Shown here piece after piece: positions 22,758 to 35,618 of a stretch of DNA of 64,000 bases. A program made the position numbers and the translations under genes. Positions within the stretch are counted from its first letter, which is position 1; each line of letters opens with the position of its first letter. The stretch is from contig CM077599.1 of the NCBI GenBank assembly GCA_039654915.1, positions 8,372,501 to 8,436,500 on the forward strand, in the 5' to 3' direction. Below the pieces are notes generated by a model. That model was not told the DNA's origin and searched no databases. It saw only the letters and a list, made by a program, of their open reading frames with translations. This DNA is from Aquilaria yunnanensis (taxonomy: Eukaryota; Streptophyta; Magnoliopsida; Malvales; Thymelaeaceae).

Positions 22758-23620
22758 TTGTTACATTTGATGGAGAATGAAAATGAGTTTTACTCTCGCA
22801 TGCACATAACCCGGGAATGTTTTTGGGACCTATATATTGACTTGTGGGATAACCACAATTTCCATGGCTCTCGTAGGATAACTGCGTATGAAGGCCTTGC
22901 CATGTTTGTCACTGTGTTGGCACATGGATGGAAGTACCTGGATGTTCGGCAGGTGTTTGAGCATTCGACGAATACCATATGTAGATGGTTTAGGAAGGTA
23001 TTGAGGTCGGTGGTGTTGTTAGTGGAGAAAATTGTTCTACCAAATGACCCGAAGTTTAGAAGCCCAAACTGGAATGTTATAAGCCGATGAAATGGGCCAT
23101 TCTCGGGCACCATTGGTGTAATTGACGGTACACACGTATATGGGGTATATGCAGGCCCTAATAGAGAATATTATTAGGGCAGGTTGGGTCATACATCACA
23201 GAACATACTAGTTGCCATGGACTTTGATATGTACTTCACACGTGTTTACCGGGATGTCCGGGAGTGCTCATGACAATTTAGTGTTGCGTACTTGCATTGG
23301 CCAGCCAAACTTGAACTTCCCAACAGCCCCACCTGGTAAGCTTCCAAGCGTCATACAGAATCTCTTTCGCAAACCTAGTAGGTGTCTAACTAGTTTAATG
23401 AAATGTTTTTCCTTTTAGGACGCTACTATTTGATGGACTCCGGGTACCCGAATATGGAAAAATTTATCACACTGTATAGAGGTGAACGCTACCACCATAA
23501 TGGCTTTTGTGGATTTAGGCCAAGTGGGGCACGTGAAATTTTCAACTGGGCACATGCATCATTGTGCAATATTGTTGAACGTGTTATTGGGGGTGTGAAG
23601 GGAAAATTCTAAATTCTTAT
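22758..23620 (+). pseudogene. PIF/Harbinger DDE transposase (HARBI1-like nuclease), broken
   Basis: The N-terminal part reads MHITRECFWDLYIDLWDN, then VAHGW-like and FEHSTNTICRWFRKVLR, a helix-turn-helix typical of the family. The catalytic domain is spread over frames: IGVIDGTHV (first D, about 23118), GSAHDNLVL (second D, about 23268) and YYLMDSGYPN, then YRGERYHHNGF and NIVERVIGG (final E, about 23579). In-frame stops occur at 23088-23090 and about 23175, and a frameshift lies before 23255. A GT-AG intron can be read at 23336-23418, joining PPG to RYYLMD. An active protein cuts and inserts the element at TAA/TTA; this one is dead. Confidence 0.8.
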
Positions 23621-25499
23621 ATGGTTATGACGGTTTGCCCTAGAAATACAAAAAACAAAAATAATAGTTATCACTTGTTGTTCGTTGTACAACTACATAA
23701 GACATCATGAAAGTGAGGACCCGGATCAAGTTATGTATGACACACATGGTTCGTATGTTCCCAGCAATGCTTATCCGGGTGCGGAACAATGACAAGAGGA
23801 AGACTTGCAAGCTGAGACTGTGCCAATGGCATGCACCCATGATGAAATATCCGCCGCACTTTCTTTGGCATGGGTTACCCGGCCATGACACATTATTTAT
23901 TACTAATGCCTACTGTACTATTTTGGATCTAATATTGATGTCATTGAGACAGACTATGATTGGTTTCTTATTTGGATAAAACATGTGTGTTACTTTCTTA
24001 CATGTACCTAATGACACCATTTTGACACAATTTTTTAATTACTATTTTCCTTTCCATTTTTTTATACTATGTTAAGTTTTTATTGTTGATTCTTTTTCCT
24101 TTCCATTGTACCGAAGCCCTATTTTTTTATGGTTTAAAATTTTTTCCCCCTTCCCCACATTTTTCCTTTGCTTTTTGTCATCTTTTTCAATTTTCCCAGA
24201 TTTTATTTGACATAATTTTGTTCTATTTTTACCACCTATCAACATTTTTTATTTTTTATTCTAATTTTTTTCTAAAGTAGTTAAATTCATGATACATATA
24301 CTAATTTAGTTTAAATTTAAAGCAACATTACATATACATTTTTTTTCTATCTACGAAGTAAAAGAATCAACAAAAAAAAAATTATTCATATTGTGGAAAC
24401 TAAAAGTTTCTCTACATAAAATGGTACTAATCCAAAGATAAATGTTACTAATCTAAATAGAAGGAGCTACTTATAAAAAATAAATATGTAGTTCAGTGAT
24501 TGAATACACGTAAACAAATTGAACAACTAATATAAATCAATAAAAGAAAAAGGATATAGTAATACGAGAACAAATATGAAATTAATCTAACAAAACAACA
24601 AAAATTGCAACCAAACCAAATTCTTACTAATAAAATGACAATGATTTACAAATAAAATAACAAACAAGTAGAACTAAACGACCAAAAAAAAGTTACTCTA
24701 CTAGAACATAGTGCTACTAATACAAATACAAAAAACTACTTCAAATTAAATAACTACAAGTTCATCTAAAAAAAAACTTGAACAAATACAAGACCACACA
24801 TATATTCAATGAAGCTAGAGAAAATAAAATGAAATGGCGGGGTAAAATATAAAAGAAGAAAAAAAACTGAAAATGTTTACCCCAGAAAAAAAAAAGGAAC
24901 CGGTAAATATAGGGAAAAGGGGGACGAAAAAAACACTTTCTTAATTGGAAAAAACACATCTAAAATGACGCAGATGAACGTAATCAATGGAAAACTTACA
25001 AAAAATGCATAAAAACCAAGAAAAAGCTAATTCAAAAAAAAACTAGGGAAAATTAATAGTTGAGGCAACCAAGCATAAATGAAGGGCAGGTGCATGCACT
25101 AATTATTCTTTTTCTTAGTAGTATTTCGGGCTTAAAACTTGACACATTGCTCAGTTTGTATGGAACAATTGTCCAAGGATGCCCAATATGTACTTACAAT
25201 GTAGGAATGAATTATTAACAATTATGGAAAAACAAGTATTCAACTCTACCAGAAACACTTCAGCAAAATTATAACCATTAAAAGCCAACCATAGGGGTTC
25301 CAAACATACATAACTGCCTCTGCATACACAATATAGACAATAGCACAACACGGCATAAGTACACTACCAATTGAAACCAAATCGGGTGTCCGATGATAGA
25401 CAAGGACATACATCACAAGCAGGGGCAAAAAGACACTTCCTTCCTATTCATTCAACTAACACACAAACATAACAAGAACACAGACATATCCAAATTGGA

Positions 25500-26480
25500 T
25501 GAGAAACAACGATTCCTATAATGGTAGGCCCAGTTCCATCCGTACCTTCGGCTCTTTTGTACCATTTATAAACATGTCATATGCTTTGTTGTTTTTGATC
25601 AAGAAAGCAGCTGCACGCAACCAGAATGGACAGTTGACCAACAACTTGCATAACATGACCTATGTTGGTCGACTTAACACCAACAAAAGCAGCTGATGAT
25701 GCTGATGCACCCGACTTATTGTTTCCATAAACAAATACAAGCTCACGGGGGAACTACGTGGTAGAGGCGTCTGACAGGATCTGTATCACATTGTCATCGG
25801 CCGGCACGAGGTCTGACAGGAAAAAAATCATTCTTGTTATTCTAGGATACATGTGGGGATTCCGTAAACAAGGCCTCCATTTGGTAGAGGTAAAGGAACC
25901 TTTTTGTGCGTAATTCAGCTACTTCTTGGTTATCCTGAAAAGAACAACATACGTCAACCATTATATACTAACACATGTTACCCTTGACACAATGAATTAC
26001 AATATCCAACCTGTTTAACATTACATGAAAACGTCAAACATAACAGACTATTACAATACCTCAATACGATGAGCTCACCAATCATTGTCTGCGATTATAT
26101 GCATTGCCATTCATCAAGCGGGCCAAACACAGTGATCCAGTCATCGTACTCTCACTGCAATGTGTTCTACTCGTGCTACAGGTAGTTCACATTCCACGAG
26201 TATCTTGTCTCGTTCTTCATTTTCTCAACAACAAGTTTCCATCCAGCTTTGGTTAAGTAGCGTCCGTCATTCAATCCTTTTAAGAATACCTCAGTCACGA
26301 AAAAAAGAAAGGTGGGTGTGTAGGTTTGAACCCACTCAGATAACCATATATGGGGTCATCGGCCCATTCATTTTTCTTTCCCCTGTCCATTCATGTACTT
26401 GCACAAGACATTCGTATTCATGGTAACCACATAATTAAAGAGCACTAATTTGGTGAATACTATTTACCCAGAGTTCAGCT
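25500..26480 (-). pseudogene. Second Myb/SANT-like fragment, opposite strand
   Basis: On the minus strand (about 26100-26340) the translation reads WVQTYTPTFLFFVTEVFLKG, then DGRYLTKAGWKLVVEKMKNE and, after stops, EYDDWITVFG with DEWQ. This matches the spacing of conserved W, GW and K/W positions in Myb/SANT-like domains. Further minus-strand segments, ELRTKRFLYLYQMEALF near 25880 and ELVFVYGNNKSGASASSAAF near 25720, may be its downstream exons. Several stops show it is not functional. It converges on the transposase side, an unusual second copy if confirmed. Confidence 0.45.
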
Positions 26481-26750
26481 TCAGGTTCCTCGGATATGCA
26501 TTTTTCATTATAGCTACATGACAATAATTGTGTTCCTAACCTTTTCATCACAGTAACCTTGACCTATCATTTGCTATCATAGGAAATAAAACACACATCA
26601 AATGGATCAATGATCGTGGCACAAGGTTTACAAAACAAGGAAAATGAAAATACCCTACCAAAATAATTACTTGGCCGTAAAATAAGGAAAAATTACAATG
26701 GAAAATAATGGTGCGACGGGAAAACCAGATTGTTCTATCTGCTTCTAAGA

Positions 26751-27680
26751 ATAAAACAATGATGAAAGGAAAACAAATTACTCTTCGAACACAGAGGTAA
26801 ATCAGAGCGATGAGGATAGACAAAAACAGTAATCGTCTAACTCCAGAGTCGCCACAAATATATGTATATATCAAACAAAATTCCAAAAAAACATCGAGTC
26901 CATACGAAGAAAAAAATGAAATTTCCTTTTCAAAAAGAAAATGTAGCCAGATCGAATAGGTAATTATCTTTATCATTTAATTAACTAACAATTCATTCCA
27001 AAATAGAGTTACTATAAAAAGAAAAATGAGAAGGGAAAAAGTGAGATAAAGAATCACACCTGAGAAAGAGAGAGGAGGAAGTGCAGAGAAAAGAAGACGA
27101 CCACCGAAAAAGAGAGAAAAAATTGTACAGCAAAAAATGTCTTCCAATCAACTTCTCGGTATGTCGTTTTCTTTTTCTACGTACAAGAGGTGTATCTATT
27201 AAATTAATTACGATTATCAGTAAGTAAATCAGAAGTAAAACAAGGTATATATTATGCAATGGTGAAGGTACATGGTCGGAAAAATATGAAGAACTTATCG
27301 AAGGGCGGTTGAAGATGGCTACAGTCGAAGATGATATAGAGAAGTCATTGAAGGTGCAAGACGATGGCGGTTGTTTAAATGTAGCTGGGAAAAGATTCAT
27401 GGTGTTAAGGGGGAACCAGATCTGACGGTCAACCCAGCCAGAGGACGCGGCACATGATGGAAGGTGCTCAAGCCATGACGCCCAGTGCAGAGAACTGACA
27501 AATTGTTCTGTCCAAATGCGAGTAGCAAAACCCAACTGAGAGGAAAACAAATTAATGCATTGCATTTTAGTAATTTTTTTAATAGACCAAGGTGAAACTC
27601 GTCCCTATCTCACTTACATGCATTTGACCTTTACAAAAAAGTTAACTCATTAATCTAATTAATTTGTACCAAACTAGCCC
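26751..27680 (-). repeat. Right long terminal inverted repeat of the Harbinger element
   Basis: Inverted partner of 19734-20607. The long minus-strand open frame in it (26993-27565) is matched by disrupted sequence in the left copy and shows no known domain, so I treat it as chance. Confidence 0.8.
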
Positions 27681-27777
27681 TAAAGTTATAAGCTTTGAAA
27701 ATATGTTAGGAATAGTGAATTCGCTTCCTCCAATTTACATAGCCAGCCAAGCTTAATGGGACACTGGACACCTTGTT

Positions 27778-28210
27778 GCAGTGTTTTTCTTTTTCTTTTT
27801 CTTTTTTTGGTCGTATGTGTTTGGCACTTTTGGCTCATAAGGCATTAGCGACCAAACAAAATAAGGAATTACAATATAGCTCTTGTATTGTGTATGATAT
27901 ATCATTTGGTCCTCAAACATTAAAATCATATACTTTTTTCAATGTATCCCAAGACTAAAGAACCAAGCTTGATGGAAAAGTATTCATATGAATAGTGTAA
28001 GAATAATGTCCCTGCTCGCTACACTGTTTTTTTTTTTTTAAATTGTATGTGTTTCACGCCTTAGGCCCATTACGCATAAGAGACCAAACAAGATGAGTAA
28101 TTACAATACAGGTCCTCTATTGTGTATGATATATATCATTTGGTCCTCAAACATTAAAATCATATATTTTTTCCACTATGTCCCAAAAGACACTGAAGAT
28201 GTCATAAACT
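27778..28210. repeat. Tandem duplication, period about 245 bp
   Basis: Two copies (about 27778-27960 and 28024-28200) share GTATGTGTTT, GACCAAACAA, GGAATTACAATA/TAATTACAATA and ATCATTTGGTCCTCAAACAT followed by TAAAATCATATA. The wording resembles Mutator-like terminal repeats, but no inverted partner was found. Confidence 0.6.
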
Positions 28211-30594
28211 TTTGGTTTGTTGTTTTATGTTCTCAAACTTTCATAAGTTACAGTCAAAGCCTTGATTTGTGCTAAAATTCCAAATCTACTACCTTGGTCT
28301 TCATACAATAAATTTTCTATTTAATATTTTTTATCAACAACTTTCTGACTTTCTAATTTTTTTTAAAACTCTTGAACTAATCATCTTCACAATTGTTGTT
28401 TTAACATTTTCTTTCTCTATGAATGTAATCAGTATAAAATTTTTTTAGACTTTATTGATCAACTGCAACTAAGTGCAGGCTGACTGCTAGTATATACTAA
28501 AGCTCCTAGATTTAGATGAGATGTTAACTACAGTACCACGCTTACTACAGTAGGTGCATTTTTGTGTCCTGCCTGTTTCTTTGTCTCTTCCTTTTTTTTG
28601 CCCATTTGTTTGACTGCTCTTTGCTTTTGTTGTATTACATTGGTTTTGCCAACCATAAATGCACCTTCAATACAAAACTGGACAGTCTACTAGTGCATGC
28701 CATTTTTTTACCACAATTTCCCGCACCCAACACTCTTTGTGTCTCACACTTAGGATATTAATTACTATCATATTATTAATTTATCCTACAGTAAAGCACG
28801 GGTTTGCCTCTAGTACTTTTACTAATTTCGAGCATACAAAGGAGAGTAATATTCAAAAGAGAACTGTAGTAGGGCTCTCTGTAGATGGGGCCTAATTAAT
28901 TCAATGTGCTTAATGCTTTAGCTCTTGGTGGGGCTATGGCTCAAGCTGCCCCATTCAAATTAAATCGTACACCAATGGCCCTCAAATTGAAAAATTCCAA
29001 AATTCACTCTCTTTCACACGGCTATACATCTGGTTTACGGTTTTTACATTGACATATTTCCTAAGAACAAATATCGAACCAGACAAACTTTATTGCTGAC
29101 AAGCCGAAGAAATCGTCCACTGAGGAAAATATATGTGACACGCAAATTCATTGCATGCAGAGCAACAGAAGAAAAAAGCATAGAAAGACCATTCGACATT
29201 GTCGGCTTAAGTTCATCTTAAATCACTTAAAACTTGTCACCAAGATCCGTAAGCATTTGAAATTAGCAGGAAGGTTTCTATAGAAGGACCCCCAACAGTA
29301 CTGAACATCACCGAAACACATCTTCAGCATTTTTTTCCACTTCTCTGATAGTTTTGATAACCTTTGAATTATCACATCAAATGAGAGCGAAGAATTTAGA
29401 ATCATTCACATTTAAATCCACAGCATACATAAAAGGTTTGTTTCTTGCTTACTATTGAAACATGCTTCGCATATCGCCAAAGATACAATTGTTTGAGCTA
29501 CAAGCCTGGGATCAGAAAGTAAAGCATTACAATATTTTTTTTGTTTTTCCTTTAAAGCACGAGTGGCTTAAAGAAGCTGACCTGCAAAGTCAAAGATCTC
29601 TAACCTTATATGTGACCTGCCATAAAGAAAGAATTTCGTTAATATTTCACAATTAGATTTTCAAATAAAATGGAATGCATGCATAAGGCTGAAGCGGCTT
29701 TCCAAGAATTACAGAGCAGTGGCCAGCAGTTTTTCAGGAGTAAAAAAAAACATAAAAATAAACAAGCCGAACAGCAAAAATCAGATTGGCTTTCGGCTTC
29801 GTTAATTTTCAGTTTCGGTTATTTTGTATACCTCTACCGTCTTTCAATTATGTCTCAAGTTTCAAGAGAGATTAATATATATAAAGTTATTTTAATGCAT
29901 CACTAGTTCTATTTTTTCAGTTTTTTTCATTTAAACTTAACACATTATAAAATTAATACTATATTTACTTCATAATCACTTGAATGGTTTTTGACACAAT
30001 AATTAACATTGTCATGTCTGGGTTATAAAATAAAAGGTAATTTTTTTATGAAAAAAGAGTTCTAAAAGTTCTTTTCGGACTTTGTGACTTGGGCGTGTAA
30101 GATTTTAAATAATGTATGAATTGGACAAATAAAGTACCTTATTTACTTTTTAAAAATTTCAGTCATGCTTATCATTAAATTTTGGGTTGCATTTTTTTTT
30201 TTTAAGTCTATCGGCGTTTATTACTTCGTGAACGGATGAAACATGTAGACTTCCTTTGCTAGTTAAATTTTTTGTTTATATGTATTGCTCGAGGAGACTT
30301 GTATTTAAAATGGTAACGTAATCGCAATTTTATGGAAATCCTTTTTTCTTATCAACCAAAAGTAAATATTATTTTTAATAATAATAGAAAGGAAGGGACT
30401 CTGAGGAGTATAGTACAATGAAAGTGTCAAAGTCTTTTTTATAAATTGACATGATATAAGCCACTTTTAACGGTTGGATAGGGTTTAAATACTGACTTGT
30501 ATAAAAGATTTCTTCACTTTGCATTCAAATGATGGACTTAGATTGGGTGGGATGGGGTTTAAGATAGAGTTATTAATAAGATTTTTCTAAAATA
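28211..30594. other. Intergenic, no confident gene
   Basis: AT-rich sequence with poly-T runs. A short plus-strand stretch at 29670-29740 reads HKAEAAFQELQSSGQQFFRS, which looks coding-like but has no context. The minus-strand frame at 29223-29405 (RLSKLSEKWKKML) is likewise isolated. Neither is supported as a gene. Confidence 0.4.
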
Positions 30595-30990
30595 CACTAC
30601 TAAAATAAGGCTATTTACCAATGGTCATTACCAACGGTTTCGTATTGGTAATTTTAAAATTACTAATGTAAAACTGTTGGTAACTGATAATTGATATTCA
30701 ATGCATTGAAAATTATGTTACTAACGGTTAAATCTTCAGCTGTTGGTAATTTCCAATATTTGCGCGTTGGTAAAAAAAGGGTTAGTAATTACCAACGGTC
30801 CAAAATAAAACACTTGTAGCAACGGCCAAATATTTTACCAACATATTAAACTGTCGGTTGCTACCAACACATTTAACTGTTGGTAAATTACCAATAGTAT
30901 TGGCCGTTGGTGAAGCCGCTGGTAAATTTCATGGTATTAAAAAAAATAAAACAGTCTCCAACGTCTCTATGTTGGAAATTGTTTTTTATT
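30595..30990 (+). mobile_element. CACTA (En/Spm) element, left end only
   Basis: Begins CACTACTAAAATAAGG, a CACTA-type terminus, and carries many ACCAACGGT/CCGTTGGTAA subterminal motifs in both orientations, as in the complete element at 58815-61166. No right terminus (TTTTAGTAGTG) was found downstream, so this is a one-ended fragment or has lost its other end. The A-rich stretch after 30990 resembles the tail of the fragment at 43707. Confidence 0.6.
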
Positions 30991-31266
30991 TTTTTTTAAA
31001 AAAATTTACTTTTATTCATGTGAAAAAATTGTTCTTTTGAAAAAAGAAGATTAAAAATGTCTCATAGCAAACAGTACAAGAATTTGGAGAAATTGTGAAA
31101 TAACCTAAAGTTACACAAAACTAAAAGAAAGTACTTAAATGTTACAAACAAACATTCGCCCATGAAAATGGTAGTCCTAAACTAATCAATAAAAGTGCCT
31201 TCTGTGAAATTCATAAGATTCTATTGACCCTAAACTCGATCTTTTTAGGTAGCTTAATTAAAATAA

Positions 31267-32098
31267 GGCCAAAATATACAAATAGCCTTGAACTTGACTA
31301 ACTCATGCGAATTAGCTTGGAACTCAGAACTTGGTAATTGTTAGTCCCCAAACTTTGCTAATGTTAGCAAGTTTGTCCATTTTGTTCTCTTATTGTCTCG
31401 ACCGCCCTAGTCCTTGACACTATCCTCGCCCTCATTCCCAATGTTGTCCACGATTCACCCACAATTCATCCTATACGTATCTTTTGGCTCCGTAGCTCTT
31501 CACATGTGCCGCTCATTGTCGAAAGAGCGAGTATGGACAAGAATCGCCGCCAAACCCACCATTGTCTGGTTGCTGTAATTCTTTACGTCATTGAGGAATC
31601 GGCTCTGATCGAGACCTCAACCATCATTGCCTTGAACCAACAGCTCCGGCAAGGGAATCAACTTGCAGCAGATTTGGCTTGTCAACTATATATTGAGCAA
31701 ATGAATTGGTGCAAGGAGGGCGGGTGGTGGGTCCGTTGGCTACGATGGTGCATGGGAAGCACGATTGCTGGAGCATGCGACAGGTGAGGGATGGTGACGA
31801 TGATGGGTGATTTCGATGGCAATGGGAAATTTTGAATATTGGGTTGGCCAAACACTAGAATCGTCAAATGTCAAGGAGACGGTTGGCAGCTCTATTGAGG
31901 GCTTGGTTTGACATCAACCACATGGACCTACCCACAGCCACTTCCCAACCATAATTGACAACATCAGACAAAAAGAAAACAAAATGGACCAACTCACTAA
32001 CATTGGCAAAGTTTAAGGGCTAACAATTATTGAGTTATGAGTTTTGGACTAACTCACGCAAGTTAGTCAAGTTCAAGAGTTATTTGTATATTTTGGCC
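31267..32098. mobile_element. Non-autonomous Mutator-like element
   Basis: Inverted repeats of about 110 bp: left GGCCAAAATATACAAATAGC, inverted right GGCCAAAATATACAAATAAC, both continuing through TTGAACTTGACTAACT and TAATTGTTAG. The flanks TTAAAATAA (31258-31266) and TTAAAGTAA (32099-32107) match at eight of nine positions. The centre (31400-31920) is somewhat GC-richer, with a 93-residue plus-strand frame of no recognised family. Confidence 0.78.
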
Positions 32099-32107
32099 TT
32101 AAAGTAA

Positions 32108-32639
32108 ATAAAAAAAATATACATGGGATACTTGGAAATAGTCAAATTAATAAAGGCAAGGCTAGGCTGAAGAATACGTAGCAACATGGAAGTGGGTAAA
32201 CAATAAATAAAGGGAAAAATCCATGCGCAAAGTATAATTAAAAGAAATTGCCATTCGTGCATATTGCATAGTTTCACAACATAAATAACACCCATTATTT
32301 AACAAAATAAATCACATACAGCAATTAACAACTAGTTCTTAACAAATTAAAGGCGAAAACAACCATTGTCAATACAAATTAAAAGTGAAAATGACTTTCA
32401 CTTTACTAGATTTAACTCAATCTGAATTGGCCACTAGATATCAAGGAACAATATATAAACCTCATTTAGTTCATTTTTAGGTACTTTTTATCTCATCCAA
32501 TATTTTAACTCTGAGATTTTAGCTTGGAAAGCTAACTTGAATGTTAATTAGTTTTTTGCAGATCCATCCTTACTCAAGAGCTCGAAGATTTCTCAAAGTT
32601 CAATGCTCAAAACTAGGTGTCTTATCTATTTTCAGCTAG
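32108..32639. other. AT-rich intergenic, no gene seen
   Basis: No coding or repeat structure was recognised between the Mutator-like element and the hAT target site at 32640. Confidence 0.45.
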
Positions 32640-32686
32640 CTAGTAAGTAGGGTTGAAAATGGGCTGGGCTGAGCCCAAGCCTACTG

Positions 32687-35604
32687 TGTCGTGCCCTAAA
32701 CTGCCCCTGGCCCATTTGGGCCTGATTTTTTTTTTTTTTTAAACATGCAGCGGAAGTTTTCATTACACAGAAGGGGCTTTTAAAACTCACTAAGACTTAT
32801 GGGCACGAACCCCAGGATACTTATCGGTACTAGCTCGTTAAGTTCTTTAATTAAGGTTAAGTTGATGTGCTCTCAGAAACAAGCTAGTGCCTATGTGGAT
32901 TTCATGTGTTCATTTTCATGGTCTTTACCGAGCTTAGCCAAGAATATGCATGGCAACTAAAACACCAACTTAAGTTTAAAAACTTATTTTCATGCATATG
33001 CTTTGCATGCTTATGCGTTTTGGAGTTCACTAGTGCACATAATCACTTAATGCCTTTAAATGCAACTAATGCTTAGGCATGTATTAATTCACATACGTGC
33101 ATTTAAATTTCTTATTAGCCAAACTTTACACAAGCATCCAATTTCATGCTTTTTCTAAGTTTACTTGCATGTTCTTTACTAAATGAGCATACATAGCCAA
33201 ACATTGCATGCTTTTAACATAGACATGGGCTTATGGGCCTTTTAGTACTTAACATGCATATGGCCCAAAATTAACCAAGAATAAAATCAAAATTTTTAAG
33301 TTCTTATTTAAGCCCAATTTCAACATGCTTCAAATTTCATGAAAACATAACCCATAAATTCATGCATGGGCCTTGGTAAGTCCACCAAGCAATAAAAATA
33401 CCCGAAAATGTCCAAGTCCATAATACAAGCCCAAAGCCAAGTTTTGGCCAAATTTTAGCTAAGTCCATAATTTGGTCACTAAAGTTAGACCAACAAAAAC
33501 ATGCTTAAAAGCAACCCATAAATTCACAAAGCCATGGAACACAAATTTCCACCTTAATAGACCTTGTTCCCACAATTCTAAGACTTCAAGTCCTGCACAG
33601 AAAGTCCACATTTTTTTAGCTTGTTTACAAGCAGCTTATATACTTAGAATACTTAGAATATTTTGAGCAATACCATACACAAATCCAACCTTAGAATACA
33701 GAAAGAGTACTCAAGACTCTTAGCTTGATCTTTCAAGCAAACCTTTACCTACAAAAGTAGAGTAGGGCGGGTGAGTTATAAAACTCAATAAGGATTCCGT
33801 GGCATCCAATGCCTAACTTATGGCCTCCAAGGCCTAACATATGCCAAGAATGTAATGGCAAAATAATCCTTGTTCCTGCAAAGGAAACATAAAGACAAAG
33901 AAAACAAAAAGATACATGCATATAGCAATAATATCATAATCGGGGGTTAGCATGCACAACAAATCAAAGAAGCACACAAACACACGCCACTTAACACTTT
34001 GTTCACAGAAGGGCAGCAAGCATCCCTCAAGTTTTAGTTCATTAATTTCATATACTTAATGTTTTCGGAGAGCTCACTTAGCATAGGAATTAAGGTGGCC
34101 GCCTTAACTCCTAGCCCATAATGCTTGCTTACTTAACTTAGCTCATGAGCAAAACAGAATTGCCGAAGCAATAACATAACTTAAGCCCTCTTAGCACTCC
34201 TAGGATCACATGGTTCTTTGACCATCACCTAGGGGCCCGAATACTCACATAAAAAGGCCATGGAATTATACCATGCAATAAAGTGAGTATAGGAATCCTT
34301 ACCCATAACACCGAAAGCTTTATAAGCTTATTTTTCTTCGTTTTCCTTGCTTGTTGACTCTAGAAATTGTTTTCTAGCATAAGAACCAAGATGGGCCGAA
34401 TTTTATTAGTAACCATAAGATACCAAGAAATCTTGGTGATTAACCCAAATAACACAAAATACCAAGAACACTTGGTGTACACTTACAGAACCTCACAGAA
34501 GAGGTAACGCCAATTTATTGTGCTTGATGTTCTTCAAGCTTCTTCTTGATTTCTTGCTTCTAATGAACTTAGAAACTCAATCACACAAAGAGTTCCTTGA
34601 GTAGAGCTTAAAACCTCCAAGAAATGGAAATGGCCAAATTTTCCTCCTTGGTTTTCTTTGAATTCTTCATCTGATTCTTGCTCTTTATGGTCTTAGAGCT
34701 TGAATTCAACCAAGAATACTTGGTTTTAATTTGAGGAATGATTATTTCTAGCTATGGACGAATATTTGGATGAGAAAAGAGTTGGAAATGTGTTTGGAAT
34801 GATGAGACTTGGTATGGAAGAAAATGGAGAGAGAATGAGAGAGTTTGAGAGCAAATGGCTTTGAATGAGTGGAGTGATTATGTTTTAATGTGTGGGAAGG
34901 TGATGGCCAGCCATATGGGAAGGAAAATGAGTGTATAATGTGCTTGGAAGGTGGGAGACAAGATTAAAAGAGATGAAGACTAATTGGAAGACTTTTGGGT
35001 AAGTTTGGTAGAAAAAGTCAAAAGTAGGTGAAGAAAGAATCCAAGGTAATGATTAAGGGTGGGAGGTGGATTAAAATAATAGGAAATTAATAATGTGTTT
35101 GAAATGAGTGGGAGACAAGATTTAATGGATGGAAGACTAATTGGAAGACTTTTGTGTAAGTTTGGTAGAAAAAGCCAAAAGTAGGTGAAGAAAGAATCCA
35201 AGGTGATGACTAAGGATGGGAGGTGGATTAAAATAATAGGATTTGGAGGAAGGTGACATAAAATATTGGGAATTGGAGGGGCATGGCTGGCTAAGGCATC
35301 CAAGGCCATTAAAATGGCATAATTCCCCCTTTATTCCTCCAACTTTCTAAATTTGGGCAATTGAGCCCAACCACTAAAAATCCCTTTGTTCAATTTAGTC
35401 CCTCATCTTTAAAAACCACCATTTTCATTACTATTTCTCTTGGCCTAAGCCAAGCTTATTTTTAAGATGTTCAACACTCAATTATGCACATGCCATATTG
35501 TCTTCTCAATTTAATTGAGCTAAATTCCTAATTAAGGAAAAATTCTTATGCTCCAAATCCATTTAACCCGAGACCTAATCACTTTGGATTGTCCGGGCAT
35601 TACA
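32687..35604 (-). repeat. 3' LTR of the gypsy element (2,918 bp)
   Basis: On the minus strand it starts TGTAATGCCCGG and ends GGGCACGACA, the usual TG...CA pair. It contains an internal direct duplication of about 140 bp with period 157 (about 34953-35094 and 35110-35244). All open frames in it are short and without coding character. Confidence 0.93.
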
Positions 35605-35618
35605 ACACTCCCCTCCTT
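35605..35618 (-). other. Polypurine tract
   Basis: On the minus strand reads AAGGAGGGGAGTGT immediately before the 3' LTR; a purine run of this kind primes plus-strand DNA synthesis. Confidence 0.8.

Larger units (their letters stand above)
19734..27680. mobile_element. PIF/Harbinger element, 7.9 kb, long inverted repeats, decayed
   Basis: The left end GGGTTAGTTCAGTATAAATT and inverted right end GGGCTAGTTTGGTACAAATT match each other and the GGSYYTGTTTGGT style of plant PIF/Tourist ends. TAA lies outside both ends (19731-19733, 27681-27683), the diagnostic 3-bp target. The inverted repeats extend about 0.9 kb each. Inside are a broken DDE transposase and one or two broken Myb/SANT-like genes, the two proteins PIF/Harbinger elements need for excision and DNA binding. 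AT-rich filler occupies about 24,000-25,140. Confidence 0.85.

Noticed and set aside
26993..27565. 190-residue minus-strand frame, the longest in the Harbinger right repeat
   Set aside because: The corresponding left repeat is broken in that frame and the translation is low-complexity Ser/Phe/Leu, so it is probably chance.
33472..33666. 64-residue frame, repeated identically at 40581-40775
   Set aside because: Lies in both LTRs of the gypsy element, antisense to it, with no domain; the repetition only reflects the LTR pair.
34980..35309. 109-residue minus-strand frame with an internal repeat, also at 42089-42418
   Set aside because: Explained by the tandem duplication in the LTR; low-complexity composition and no known domain.
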